Below, piece by piece: positions 23,067-31,156 of a stretch of 50,662 nt of DNA (positions are counted from its first letter, which is position 1; every line of letters begins with the position of its first letter). The DNA lies in NCBI GenBank assembly GCA_017465745.1, contig JAFTVM010000046.1, positions 1 through 50,662 on the forward strand. The letters run 5' to 3'. The notes below the pieces were generated by a model. The model saw only the letters and a list, made by a program, of their open reading frames with translations. It made no database searches and was not told where the DNA came from. Both the position numbers and the translations under genes were made by a program. The stretch comes from Oscillospiraceae bacterium. Lineage in GTDB: Bacteria; Bacillota; Clostridia; Oscillospirales; Oscillospiraceae.

Positions 23067-23807
23067 GTGGGCGAATTGATCGCGATTCTGTCCGGCAAGG
23101 GCGGAACCGGAAAAACTTCCGTCTGCGCGGGCCTTGCCACGGCCCTGGCCGCTGACGGAAAACGGGTGCTTTGCATCGACTGTGATGTGGGCCTGCGGAA
23201 TCTGGACATTGCCCTGGCCATGTCCGACTGCGGCGCGCTGACCTTTCTGGATGTGAGCAGCGGGGCATATGAGCTGTCCCAGGCATCGGAGCATCCTTAC
23301 TATCCGGGCCTTTTCTTCCTGACGGCGCCCACCCACTGCCCGCCCGAGTCCATCGACCGGGATCAGTTCGGTGAGTTCCTCTGGGACGCCAAGCGGGAAT
23401 TTGATTATATTCTGCTGGATGCACCCGCAGGTGTGGACGCGGGCTTCCGGCTGACGGCATCCTTTGCCGACCGCTGCATTCTGGTGACAGGCAGCGGACC
23501 CTCTTCTGTGCGGGATGTGTCCCGGGTCGGGGAACTGCTGGAGCTGATGGGCAAGAGCAACGTCCGGCTCATCGTCAACCGGGTCAGCCACCGTATGGTG
23601 GGCGCCATGGACACCACTGTGGACGATGTGATGGACGCAGCGGGCCTGCCCCTGCTGGGCGTGGTGCCGGAGGATCCCAATGTGACCCTGGCGGCCACTC
23701 ATAACCGCCCGCTTTTAATGTACAGCTGCCGATGCCCGGCCGCTCTGGCTGTCGCGCGGATTTCGAAACGTTTACAGGGCGTACCGGTGCCCATATCTCT
23801 CCGGTAA
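23067..23807 (+). CDS. minD: MinD/ParA-family ATPase
   Basis: The 246-residue protein starts at GTG 23067, eight nucleotides after GGAGG; an ATG at 23052 overlaps that ribosome site. It has the deviant Walker A GKGGTGKTS, the switch DCDVGLRNLDI and a Walker B LLDAPAG. The C-terminal ARISKRLQG resembles the amphipathic membrane helix of MinD. In division-site selection MinD recruits MinC to the membrane. No minC or minE is nearby, so the assignment among MinD-like proteins is not certain. The methylglyoxal-synthase-like gene follows 22 bp later. Confidence 0.8.
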   Translation: MGELIAILSGKGGTGKTSVCAGLATALAADGKRVLCIDCDVGLRNLDIALAMSDCGALTFLDVSSGAYELSQASEHPYYPGLFFLTAPTHCPPESIDRDQFGEFLWDAKREFDYILLDAPAGVDAGFRLTASFADRCILVTGSGPSSVRDVSRVGELLELMGKSNVRLIVNRVSHRMVGAMDTTVDDVMDAAGLPLLGVVPEDPNVTLAATHNRPLLMYSCRCPAALAVARISKRLQGVPVPISLR

Positions 23808-23829
23808 CTTTTGTCAAGGAGTGATCGCT

Positions 23830-24243
23830 ATGAATATCGCTTTTCTGGCTCATGATAAGAAGAAGGAACTGATGGTTCAGTTCTGCACCGCATACAAGAG
23901 CGTTCTGGTCAAGCATAACCTGTTTGCCACCGCCACCACCGGCCGCCTCATCGCGGACAACACGGGCCTGCCCATCACCCTGCTGCTGTCCCATAAGCAG
24001 GGCGGCCACCAGCAGATCAATGCCCGCATCGCCTACAATGAGATCGACCTGGTGCTGCTGTTCACCGATCCCAATACCACCGACCCCTGGGATGATTCTC
24101 AGATGATCGAGACCATCCGCCACTGTGATAAGCACAATGTGCCCATCGCCACCAACCTGGCCTCCGCTGAAATGTCCATCATGGGCCTGCAGCGCGGTGA
24201 CCTGGACTGGAGAGAAATGATCCATTCCAAGCCCAGATTTTAA
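23830..24243 (+). CDS. mgsA: Methylglyoxal-synthase family protein with altered active site
   Basis: The 137-residue protein starts at ATG 23830 behind AAGGAG. The fold-defining motifs LAHDKKK and TATTGRLI (usually TGTTG) are present, and His8 and Asp9 correspond to His19 and Asp20 of the E. coli enzyme. The catalytic base position (Asp71 in GGDQQ) is His60 (GGHQQI). The positions of His98 and Asp101 are Trp87 and Ser90. The canonical dihydroxyacetone phosphate to methylglyoxal reaction is therefore doubtful. The gene lies just after the MinD-like gene, probably cotranscribed. Confidence 0.75.
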   Translation: MNIAFLAHDKKKELMVQFCTAYKSVLVKHNLFATATTGRLIADNTGLPITLLLSHKQGGHQQINARIAYNEIDLVLLFTDPNTTDPWDDSQMIETIRHCDKHNVPIATNLASAEMSIMGLQRGDLDWREMIHSKPRF

Positions 24244-24249
24244 TTAGGT

Positions 24250-24340
24250 AATAGTGAATAGTGAAAAGGTAGGGTATCGGCTTCGCCGATGATTCAAATC
24301 AGTGCCGCAGGCACACCTTACTTCTTCACTATTCACTATT
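24250..24340. repeat. MITE-like inverted-repeat element upstream of hisS
   Basis: AATAGTGAATAGTGAA (24250-24265) is exactly complementary to TTCACTATTCACTATT (24325-24340). Inside are the palindromes ATCGGCTTCGCCGAT and GTGCCGCAGGCAC. The 91-bp element is non-coding and followed by further TTCAC repeats before the hisS ribosome site. Confidence 0.8.
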
Positions 24341-24377
24341 CACTTTTCACTTTTATTGACTGAAAGGAAATAAGATA

Positions 24378-25733
24378 ATGGACATCATTAAGCCCCGGAC
24401 CCTGTCCGGCTTTATGGAGCTGCTGCCCGGCAAGCAGATCCAGTTCGAGCGTATGACCGAGATCCTGCGCCGCACCTACGCTTCCTACGGCTTCGCCCCC
24501 CTGGATACCCCCGTCATCGAGGACGCCCAGATTCTGCTGGCCAAGGGCGGCGGCGAGACCGAGAAGCAGATCTACCGCTTCCAGAAGGGTGACTCCGACC
24601 TGGCCCTGCGGTTTGACCTGACCGTGCCCCTGGCAAAGTACGTTGCCCTGCACTGCAACGACCTGGCCTTCCCCTTCCGCCGGTTCCAGATCTCCAAGGT
24701 CTACCGGGGCGAGCGCGCCCAGCGCGGCCGCTTCCGTGAGTTCTACCAGGCTGATATCGACATCATCGGCGACGGCAAGCTGGACATCCTGAACGAGGCC
24801 GAGATCCCCGCCATCATCTACAATGTCTTCACCGGCTTCGGCCTGAAGCGCTTCCAGATCCGCGTCAACAACCGCAAGATCCTCAACGGCTTCTATGCCA
24901 TGATGGAGCTGAGCGAAAAGTCCGGCGATATCATGCGCACTGTGGACAAGCTGGACAAGATCGGCGCCGCTAAGGTGAAAGTCATCCTGATGGACGACTG
25001 CGGTCTGACCGATACCCAGGCGGACGAGATCCTGAAGTTTATCGCCATCACCGGCACCAACGCCGAGGTCCTGGCAGCCCTGGAGGGCTACGCAGGCAGA
25101 AATGAAATTTTCGACCTGGGTCTTGCCGAACTGAAGGCTGTCACCGCCAATCTGGCTGCCTTCGGTGTCCCCGAGGAGAATTTCGCCGTTGACCTGACCA
25201 TCGCAAGAGGCCTGGACTACTACACCGGCACCGTTTACGAGACCACCCTGCTGGACCACCCCGAGATCGGCTCCGTCTGCTCCGGCGGCCGCTACGACAA
25301 TCTGGCCGGCTACTATATCGAGAAGGCGCTGCCCGGCGTGGGCATCTCCATCGGTCTGACCCGCCTGTTCTACGTGCTGGACGAGCAGGGCCTGCTGAAT
25401 CCCGCTCTGCCCAGCGCCCCTGCTGACGCTCTGGTGCTGCCCATGCTGTCCGATCCCGCTGCAGCCATCGCCCTGGCCCAGACCCTGCGCAGCTACGGCC
25501 TGAAGGTGCAGCTCTACGGCGAGCAGAAGAAGTTCAAGCAGAAGATGACCTACGCCAACAAGCTGGGCGTACCCTACGCTGTGCTGCTGGGCGAGGACGA
25601 GGTGGCCGAGGGCGTCTGCTCCGTCAAGAACATGGCAACGGGCGAACAGGTGAAGCTGACTCCTGCTGAGGCTGCTGCATGGATCAAGGAAGGTCTGTCC
25701 GCCAATAACGGTCCTGTCATTCTGGAGAAGTAA
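24378..25733 (+). CDS. hisS: Histidyl-tRNA synthetase
   Basis: The 451-residue class II synthetase has motif 2 (KVYRGERAQRGRFREFYQAD), the histidine-specific ARGLDYYTG and GGRYDNL, motif 3 (GISIGLTRLF) and a C-terminal anticodon-binding domain (VLPMLSDPAAAIALAQTLR). It charges tRNA-His. It starts after GAAAGGAAATAAG and is followed without a gap by a small gene. Confidence 0.95.
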   Translation: MDIIKPRTLSGFMELLPGKQIQFERMTEILRRTYASYGFAPLDTPVIEDAQILLAKGGGETEKQIYRFQKGDSDLALRFDLTVPLAKYVALHCNDLAFPFRRFQISKVYRGERAQRGRFREFYQADIDIIGDGKLDILNEAEIPAIIYNVFTGFGLKRFQIRVNNRKILNGFYAMMELSEKSGDIMRTVDKLDKIGAAKVKVILMDDCGLTDTQADEILKFIAITGTNAEVLAALEGYAGRNEIFDLGLAELKAVTANLAAFGVPEENFAVDLTIARGLDYYTGTVYETTLLDHPEIGSVCSGGRYDNLAGYYIEKALPGVGISIGLTRLFYVLDEQGLLNPALPSAPADALVLPMLSDPAAAIALAQTLRSYGLKVQLYGEQKKFKQKMTYANKLGVPYAVLLGEDEVAEGVCSVKNMATGEQVKLTPAEAAAWIKEGLSANNGPVILEK

Positions 25734-26009
25734 ATGGAAGAAAAATTCATTGCCGCCTTTGAGGCCCGTCGTGCCGAAGCTGAAAAGCTGGGCGCGCGGA
25801 TGCGGCCCATGGATGTGAAGGGCGCCAAGCGCATCCTCTCCGGCAGCCGCACCAGCGATGGCTTTAATGTGCTCATGAGCAAGGGCCGCCTGGATCTGAG
25901 CCTGGAAGCCCTGGTGGTGGACAAGCGGTTCACCGCCCTGTTTACCGACGAGGAAGCCAACGAAGCCCTGACCCGGCTCCTGGACGCAGGATTCTACAAG
26001 TTCAAGTAA
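25734..26009 (+). CDS. Hypothetical protein abutting hisS
   Basis: The 91-residue frame starts with the ATG immediately after the hisS TAA (TAAATG), so it is translationally coupled. It has typical codon usage for the window, two helical parts rich in Glu, Ala and Arg, and a short basic middle (KGAKRILSGSRTSDGF). I recognise no family. A terminator follows directly, so it ends the hisS transcript. A role linked to histidine tRNA charging is possible only from position. Confidence 0.65.
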   Translation: MEEKFIAAFEARRAEAEKLGARMRPMDVKGAKRILSGSRTSDGFNVLMSKGRLDLSLEALVVDKRFTALFTDEEANEALTRLLDAGFYKFK

Positions 26010-26016
26010 AAAAGTG

Positions 26017-26048
26017 ACCGCCCGGATGGTATCATCCGGGCGGTTTTG
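26017..26048. terminator. Bidirectional terminator between the hisS and deo operons
   Basis: ACCGCCCGGATG, GTAT, CATCCGGGCGGT with TTTT on the right and a run of A on the left, so it can end both converging transcripts. Confidence 0.9.
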
Positions 26049-26074
26049 ATATGGTTGTGGGTGAGATCTCCGGA

Positions 26075-26875
26075 TCAGAAATTGCCGCCGTGCTTGCCGT
26101 GCCGGTAGTCGGTGGGCGTGGCAGTGAGGGGATGGTTTTCCATGGCAACAGCCACATCCAGGGCCACCTTCATCATGGTGGTAAAGGCGGTCTGGCGCTC
26201 CTCGGCTGTGGCACGCCTGCCTGTCAGGATCTCGTCGGAGACGGTGCAGATGCACAGGGCACGGCGGCCGTAGCGGGCGGCGTTCATGTACAGGGCGGCG
26301 GCCTCCATCTCAATGGCCATGACGCCCATCTTCTTCAGGCCGTAGACCTCGTCCAGGCCGGCGGGGACGCCCTCGTGGTCGCCGTAGAAGGTGTCGGAGG
26401 AGTTGACATTGCCCACATGGCAGACGGCGCCGTGGTTTTCGGCGGCCTTGACGGCTTCGCTGAGCATGGTGAAGTCGGCGATGGGGGCAAAGGTGCCGGG
26501 CAGATGGAACTGGTTGGCCCAATTGGAGTCCGTGCAGGCGCCCTGACCCAGGACGATGTCATAGAGGTGGATATGCTCCTGGATGGAGCCGGCGGAGCCG
26601 ACGCGGATGATGTTCTCCACGCCGTAGCCGTTGTACAGCTCGTGGGAGTAGATGCCCATGGAGGGCATGCCCATGCCGGAGGCCATGACGGAGACCTTGA
26701 CGCCCTTGTAATAACCGGTATAGCCCTGGACGCCCCGGACGTTGTTCACCAGGACGGGATTTTCCAGGAAGGTTTCGGCAATAAAGCGGCTTCGCAGGGG
26801 GTCACCGGGCATCAGGACGGTTTTGCCGAAATCGCCGGGGAGGGCGGAAATGTGGGGAGTGGGGGTCTTTAACAT
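26075..26875 (-). CDS. deoD: Purine-nucleoside phosphorylase, DeoD type
   Basis: The 266-residue protein has PGDPLRSRFIAE near the start, the phosphate-binding RVGSAGSI, the nucleoside-binding MEMEAAALY variant (IEMEAAALY) and catalytic-loop TVSDEI. It cleaves purine (deoxy)nucleosides with phosphate, giving ribose-1-phosphates. It follows deoC by 12 bp, forming a nucleoside salvage operon. The C-terminus is longer than in E. coli DeoD (239 residues). Confidence 0.93.
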   Translation of the reverse strand: MLKTPTPHISALPGDFGKTVLMPGDPLRSRFIAETFLENPVLVNNVRGVQGYTGYYKGVKVSVMASGMGMPSMGIYSHELYNGYGVENIIRVGSAGSIQEHIHLYDIVLGQGACTDSNWANQFHLPGTFAPIADFTMLSEAVKAAENHGAVCHVGNVNSSDTFYGDHEGVPAGLDEVYGLKKMGVMAIEMEAAALYMNAARYGRRALCICTVSDEILTGRRATAEERQTAFTTMMKVALDVAVAMENHPLTATPTDYRHGKHGGNF

Positions 26876-26887
26876 GATGGATCCTCC

Positions 26888-27559
26888 TTAATAGGAATTG
26901 TCGTGGGCTTCCATGCCCTTGGCCAGCTTGACGATGCGGCTGGTGCCCAGGCGGTGGGCGCCCAGGGCAATAAATTTTTCGGCGTCGGCGATGCTGCTGA
27001 TTCCGCCGGCGGCCTTGATCTTCACATGGGGGGAAACGTGCCTGGCGAACAGGGCCACGTCCTCGAAGGTGGCGCCGGCCCTGGAGAAGCCTGTGGAGGT
27101 CTTGATGTAGTCGGCGCCGGAGGCGGAGACCACCTTGCACATGTTGATCTTCTCGTCATCGGTCAGCAGGCAGGTCTCGATGATGACCTTCAGGATTTTT
27201 CCGCCGCAGGCGGCTTTCACGGCGGCGATCTCATCCCGGAGGGCATCGTAGTCGCCGTCCTTCACCAGGCCGATGTTGATGACCATGTCGATCTCATCTG
27301 CGCCGTTTGCCACGGCGTCCACGGTCTCGAAGCATTTGACGGCGGTGGTGGAGTAGCCGTTGGGGAAGCCGATGACAGTGCAGATGGGGAGTTTATTGCC
27401 CACATATTCCTTGGCTTTCCGGACATAGGACGCGGGGATGCACACGGAGGCGGTGGCGTATTTCATACCATCGTCACAGATGGCCCGGATCTCGTCCCAG
27501 GTAGCGGTCTGGGTCAGCAGCGTGTGGTCGCATTTGGCGAGGATGTCTTTGATGTCCAT
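26888..27559 (-). CDS. deoC: Deoxyribose-phosphate aldolase
   Basis: The 223-residue protein starts at the ATG behind AGGAGGGCGAAG; an upstream in-frame ATG has no ribosome site. Schiff-base Lys is in YIKTSTGF and the second catalytic Lys in VKIKAAGGI, with CDHTLL near the start. It splits deoxyribose-5-phosphate into acetaldehyde and glyceraldehyde-3-phosphate. First in the deoC-deoD operon. Confidence 0.95.
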   Translation of the reverse strand: MDIKDILAKCDHTLLTQTATWDEIRAICDDGMKYATASVCIPASYVRKAKEYVGNKLPICTVIGFPNGYSTTAVKCFETVDAVANGADEIDMVINIGLVKDGDYDALRDEIAAVKAACGGKILKVIIETCLLTDDEKINMCKVVSASGADYIKTSTGFSRAGATFEDVALFARHVSPHVKIKAAGGISSIADAEKFIALGAHRLGTSRIVKLAKGMEAHDNSY

Positions 27560-27587
27560 GATCTTCGCCCTCCTTTCTAATGTATCC

Positions 27588-27616
27588 ATTATATCGGATG
27601 GAAAGCGATTATGCAA
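27588..27616 (-). promoter_or_regulatory. deoC-deoD promoter
   Basis: Leftward TTGCAT (27611-27616), 17 bp, TATAAT (27588-27593). Confidence 0.75.
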
Positions 27617-27626
27617 GGCGTGAAAA

Positions 27627-27653
27627 ACCCGCAGTTCTTCGGGAACTGCGGGT
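27627..27653 (-). terminator. Terminator of the HD-DUF308-tatD operon
   Basis: ACCCGCAGTTC (27627-27637), five bases, GAACTGCGGGT (27643-27653); leftward it exits into TTTTCACG. Confidence 0.85.
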
Positions 27654-27658
27654 CATGG

Positions 27659-28420
27659 TCAGATTTTGTAGAGTTTTTTGCCGTTTTCGGTGGTGATGGC
27701 GTGGATCTCTTCCACGCTCATGCCCCGGATCTCGGCCAGCTTTTCCGCCATGCGGTAAATTTTGCCGGGATCGTTGCGGCGGCCCCGGAAGGGGTCGGGG
27801 GACATGTAGGGGCAGTCGGTCTCCAGGACGATGCGCTCGATGGGGATGGAGGACGCCACCTCAATGGCCTTGCGGGCGTTCTTGAAGGTCAGCACCCCGG
27901 TGAAGCCGATGTACCAGCCCCGGTCCACCAGCTGCCGGGCCATTTCCGCGGAGCCGGAGTAGCAGTGGAAGACGCCGGTGACTTCGGGGAATTCGTGGAC
28001 CACCTTCATGCCGTCGTCATGGGCTTCCCGCTCGTGGACGATGGCGGGAAGGTTCAGTTCTTTCGCCAGCTCCATCTGCATCCGGAAGGCCCGCAGCTGG
28101 ATCTCCCGGGGGATATCCTCATAATGGTAGTCCAGGCCGATCTCACCGATGGCTTTGACCTTGGGATTCTCCCGGACCAGGCGGCGGTATTCCTCCAGAG
28201 CCTCTTCGTTCACTTCATCCGCCACATCGGGGTGGGAGCCGACAGCGGCATAAATATAATCATAAGTATTGGCCAGCTTCACGGCATTGCGGGAGGATTC
28301 CAGGCTGCAGCCGGGATTCATCACCAGGGCCAGCCCCTGGCCGGGGAGGGAAGACAGCAGCTGCTCCCGGTCGGTATCAAACGCCCGGTCATCCATATGG
28401 GCGTGGGTGTCAAAAAGCAT
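27659..28420 (-). CDS. tatD: TatD-family metal-dependent DNase
   Basis: The 253-residue TIM-barrel hydrolase has DTHAHMD, GEIGLDYHY, VHERE, FHCYSG and LETDCPYMSP, all TatD metal-site motifs. Family members act as 3'-5' exonucleases or deacylases in the cytoplasm. It is the last gene of an operon, 12 bp after the DUF308 gene. Confidence 0.93.
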   Translation of the reverse strand: MLFDTHAHMDDRAFDTDREQLLSSLPGQGLALVMNPGCSLESSRNAVKLANTYDYIYAAVGSHPDVADEVNEEALEEYRRLVRENPKVKAIGEIGLDYHYEDIPREIQLRAFRMQMELAKELNLPAIVHEREAHDDGMKVVHEFPEVTGVFHCYSGSAEMARQLVDRGWYIGFTGVLTFKNARKAIEVASSIPIERIVLETDCPYMSPDPFRGRRNDPGKIYRMAEKLAEIRGMSVEEIHAITTENGKKLYKI

Positions 28421-28432
28421 GGTTTTTCTCCT

Positions 28433-28966
28433 TTACAGGTCTGCGTCGATGATGTTGGGGTCGCCGGGCTCGGTCAGGCGGCGGTAGTCGCTGAGCTTGC
28501 CCCAGATGTTCAGCATGCCGATGAGCATCAGGCCGATGCCCACAACGGCGAACAGGGTCTGGGTCAGGGTGCGGGGCATCAGGATCAGCAGCACGCCGCC
28601 GGCACAGGTCAGGCCCGTCAGCAGATTCAGGCCCCGGAGCTTCAGATTCCGGAAGCCTTCCATGGTCAGCAGGATGCCGAATAATCGGCCGATGCCGTCA
28701 GAGAGCACCATGGGCTTGGCCAGCAGAAGCACGCCCACCACAATGGCCAGGCCGTTTCCGATCCAGCTCCTAGGGGCAATGGGGATCTGCTTCAGGGCGG
28801 GGCCCACCAGCTGCACCGCGCCCACCGCCACCAGCACCCAGCCGATGAGCTTTGTCACCAGAGCGGTGGCACCGTCCGGGTTCACCAGCAGAACAAAGCC
28901 CGCGATGATGGTCATGATGTGCAGACCAAAGGTGTTGAGGAATTTCTCTGTCTTTTTGATATCCAT
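28433..28966 (-). CDS. DUF308 (HdeD-like) membrane protein
   Basis: The 177-residue protein starts at the ATG after AAAGGAGG; the longer upstream frame overlaps the HD gene. It has about six hydrophobic helices in pairs, with short polar links and GRLFGILLTMEGFRNLKLRG in the middle. This fits the DUF308/HdeD family of small membrane proteins, some tied to acid stress. No function can be set here. Middle gene of the operon. Confidence 0.78.
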   Translation of the reverse strand: MDIKKTEKFLNTFGLHIMTIIAGFVLLVNPDGATALVTKLIGWVLVAVGAVQLVGPALKQIPIAPRSWIGNGLAIVVGVLLLAKPMVLSDGIGRLFGILLTMEGFRNLKLRGLNLLTGLTCAGGVLLILMPRTLTQTLFAVVGIGLMLIGMLNIWGKLSDYRRLTEPGDPNIIDADL

Positions 28967-28977
28967 ATTGTCCTCCT

Positions 28978-29634
28978 TTACAGCACCTTGCCGCCGTTGA
29001 CGGTGAGCCGGAACTTGGCCCCCAGCATTTCGGCGGCGCTGCGGCACATCATCATGCGGCCCAGGAAAATGTCGAAATACTCATACATGGTGCAGATGTT
29101 CTCGTCCACCTGCAGGTTCAGGGAGATTTTCATTTCCTCGGCGCTGACCTTCAGGGAGTGGCCGGTGACGGCGTAGTTGACCCGGTCGTGGATGTCGAAT
29201 TTGGCCTTTTCCTGGGTGCGGACCCGGTTGCGGCGGACGTCGGACTTGTCCGCCAGGATCAGGGCGGCGGAGACGGGATCCATGGCACCGCCGGTGGATT
29301 CGTCGTGGTGGCCAATGGCGGAGATAATGGTGATCTTGTCTGCAAGGGGCAGATCATACTTGTTCAGAATGTCCCGGGCCAGCAGGGCGCCCCACTCGGC
29401 GTGGTGCTTGCGGTTAACGGCGTTGCCGATGTCGTGCATGAAGCCGGCAATTTTCGCCAGGTCCTGGTCGTGCTCCGGGAAGCCCAGGGTTTTCAGGATA
29501 TAGGCGGCCCGGTCGGCAACCAATGCCGTGTGGGCGGGGGAGTGGTCGGTATAGCCCAGGACGCCCAGGTTGGCGTTGCCCTTTTCCAGCAGGGCCAGGA
29601 CTTCTTCATCGTGGCGGATCTGTTCGTAGATCAT
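28978..29634 (-). CDS. HD-domain phosphohydrolase
   Basis: The 218-residue protein starts at the ATG six nucleotides after GAGGTG. HTALVADRAAYIL, FMHDIGN (the HD pair), a conserved His in RKHHAEWG, GHHDE and a later Asp in LADKSD make a complete HD metal site. The C-terminal 70 residues are family-specific. HD enzymes hydrolyse phosphate esters of nucleotides; the substrate is unknown. First of the three-gene operon. Confidence 0.88.
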   Translation of the reverse strand: MIYEQIRHDEEVLALLEKGNANLGVLGYTDHSPAHTALVADRAAYILKTLGFPEHDQDLAKIAGFMHDIGNAVNRKHHAEWGALLARDILNKYDLPLADKITIISAIGHHDESTGGAMDPVSAALILADKSDVRRNRVRTQEKAKFDIHDRVNYAVTGHSLKVSAEEMKISLNLQVDENICTMYEYFDIFLGRMMMCRSAAEMLGAKFRLTVNGGKVL

Positions 29635-29667
29635 CGTCACACCTCATTTCATAGTTTCTTATTTACC

Positions 29668-29696
29668 ATTATACCCGTAATTGGCGGGAGGCGCAA
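29668..29696 (-). promoter_or_regulatory. Promoter of the HD-DUF308-tatD operon
   Basis: Leftward TTGCGC (29691-29696), 17 bp, TATAAT (29668-29673). Confidence 0.65.
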
Positions 29697-29719
29697 TGGG
29701 CCGGGGGTAAAAGATTTGT

Positions 29720-29768
29720 AAATTGTAGTTTATCGCGCAATCTCTGATTGCGTGATAAACTACAATTT
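29720..29768. repeat. 49-bp near-perfect palindrome, short copy of an AAATTGTAGTTTA repeat family
   Basis: AAATTGTAGTTTATC (29720-29734) mirrors GATAAACTACAATTT (29754-29768), and the inner CGCAATC/GATTGCG pairs as well, with one mismatch between. The same terminal sequence bounds a 92-bp element at 34489-34580. Confidence 0.75.
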
Positions 29769-29852
29769 TTATCCCCCGAGGGGGCTTCCGTTTCCTGCTT
29801 TTATTTGCTACAATGCTATCGATAAAAAAGATATCAAAAAGGAGGCTTCCTG

Positions 29853-30404
29853 ATGAATAAAATGAATCCCATCCACCGCACGGTTCTGGGCGCGCTGTTT
29901 GTGGCCCTGTGCGTGGTGCTGCCCATTGCGTTCCATTCCATTCCCGACGCCGGTTCCGTGCTGCTGCCCATGCATATCCCCGTTCTAGTGTGCGGTCTGA
30001 TCTGCGGCTGGCCTTACGGCTTTATCTGCGGCCTGCTGGGTCCTGCCCTGTCCTGCCTGCTCACCGGCATGCCCACCATGGCCATCCTGCCCGCCATGAT
30101 GATCGAATGCGCCACCTACGGCGCCATCACCGGCCTGATCCTGAAATTTATCCGCACCAAGAATCTGACCCTGGACCTGTATGTCGCCCTGATAATCGCC
30201 ATGATCGCCGGCCGCATCACCTCCGGCATCGCCAAGGCCCTGATCTTCTCCCCGGGCATCACCATGACCGCCTGGATCACCGCTTCCTTCGTCACCGCCC
30301 TGCCCGGCATCCTGCTGCAGCTGGTGCTGATCCCCCAAGTGGTGCGGCTGCTGATGAAGACCAAGTATTTGCCCGACCGCTATCCGAAAGGAATCCTGAA
30401 ATGA
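29853..30404 (+). CDS. ECF transporter S component
   Basis: The 183-residue protein starts after AAAGGAGG and has about six membrane helices. The loop PMHIPVLVCGLICGWPYG and the small-residue helix GPALSCLLTG are typical of S components that bind a vitamin or related substrate outside the cell. No ECF A, A' or T gene is near, so it would share the common energising module (group II). The substrate is unknown. TACAAT at 29809-29814 is a likely -10. The next gene overlaps its stop. Confidence 0.85.
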   Translation: MNKMNPIHRTVLGALFVALCVVLPIAFHSIPDAGSVLLPMHIPVLVCGLICGWPYGFICGLLGPALSCLLTGMPTMAILPAMMIECATYGAITGLILKFIRTKNLTLDLYVALIIAMIAGRITSGIAKALIFSPGITMTAWITASFVTALPGILLQLVLIPQVVRLLMKTKYLPDRYPKGILK

Positions 30405-30985
30405 GACAGAAAGACGTCATTGCATTTTTCGACCGCATGGCCCCCCAGTGGGACGCCGATATGATCCGCAGCGACACCGTCATCGGGAAGATCCTGGACG
30501 GCGCCGGCGTCACCGAAGGCTGCCATGTGCTGGATGTGGCCTGCGGCACCGGCGTGCTGTTTCCCGACTACCTGGCCCGGAACGTGGGTTCCGTTACCGC
30601 TGTGGATATCGCCCCGGAGATGGTGAAGATCGCTGCCGCCAAGTACCCCGGTGAAAACATCACCGTCCTGTGCGGCGATGTGGAGACCATGGAATTTGAT
30701 CGGCAGTTCGACTGCATCATGGTCTACAACGCATTTCCCCATTTCCCCGAGCCTGCCCGGCTCATTGAGACTCTGGCGGGACTGCTGAAGACCGGCGGTA
30801 CCCTGACCATCGCCCACGGCATGAGCCGCGCCGCCATCGATCACCACCACGAAGGCTCCGCCAGCCGGGTGTCCGTTGGCCTCATGAGTGAGCACGCCCT
30901 GGCTGCGCTCTTCCACCGCCACCTGAAGCTGACCGTGAAGATTTCCGACGATACCATGTATCAGGTCACCGGACAAAAGCTGTAA
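30401..30985 (+). CDS. Class I SAM-dependent methyltransferase
   Basis: The 194-residue protein starts with the ATG that overlaps the stop of the S component (ATGA), behind GAAAGGAATCC. Motif I is VLDVACGTGVLFP, the acidic residue closing the second strand is in TAVDIAPEMV, and DCIMVYNAFPHF is the motif IV region. The substrate is unknown; coupling to a vitamin-type importer suggests modification of an imported cofactor or precursor, which is inference. A strong terminator follows. Confidence 0.88.
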   Translation: MRQKDVIAFFDRMAPQWDADMIRSDTVIGKILDGAGVTEGCHVLDVACGTGVLFPDYLARNVGSVTAVDIAPEMVKIAAAKYPGENITVLCGDVETMEFDRQFDCIMVYNAFPHFPEPARLIETLAGLLKTGGTLTIAHGMSRAAIDHHHEGSASRVSVGLMSEHALAALFHRHLKLTVKISDDTMYQVTGQKL

Positions 30986-31018
30986 AAAGATGCCGTCTGA
31001 AAAGGCGGCATCTTTTTT
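30984..31018 (+). terminator. Intrinsic terminator after the methyltransferase
   Basis: AAAAAGATGCCG and CGGCATCTTTTT around a 10-nt loop. Confidence 0.92.
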
Positions 31019-31039
31019 ATCGAAAAATGAAATAACTTA

Positions 31040-31068
31040 TCGACGGATACAAAAGTTTATGATAGAAT
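31040..31068 (+). promoter_or_regulatory. Promoter of the alpha-glucosidase gene
   Basis: TCGACG (31040-31045), 17 bp, TAGAAT (31063-31068). Confidence 0.55.
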
Positions 31069-31091
31069 ATGAAAAAGGATTTTGATTCTAA

Positions 31092-31156
31092 GTTGTTGCA
31101 CGGGCGCGGGAGCGGCCATGGCTTCCCCTGGGGGAAGGCCGGGTCTGTGCAGCAAC
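31092..31156 (+). promoter_or_regulatory. Structured leader of the alpha-glucosidase gene
   Basis: GTTGTTGCAC (31092-31101) pairs with GTGCAGCAAC (31147-31156; one G-U), enclosing GGCC and a CTTCCCC/GGGGAAG hairpin (31122-31137). The fold lies between the promoter and the ribosome site. No T run follows, so it is not a terminator. I do not recognise the RNA class. Confidence 0.5.

Noticed and set aside
24336-26255. 639-residue leftward frame opposite hisS
   Set aside because: Antisense shadow running across hisS, the next gene and the terminator; no ribosome site or motif.
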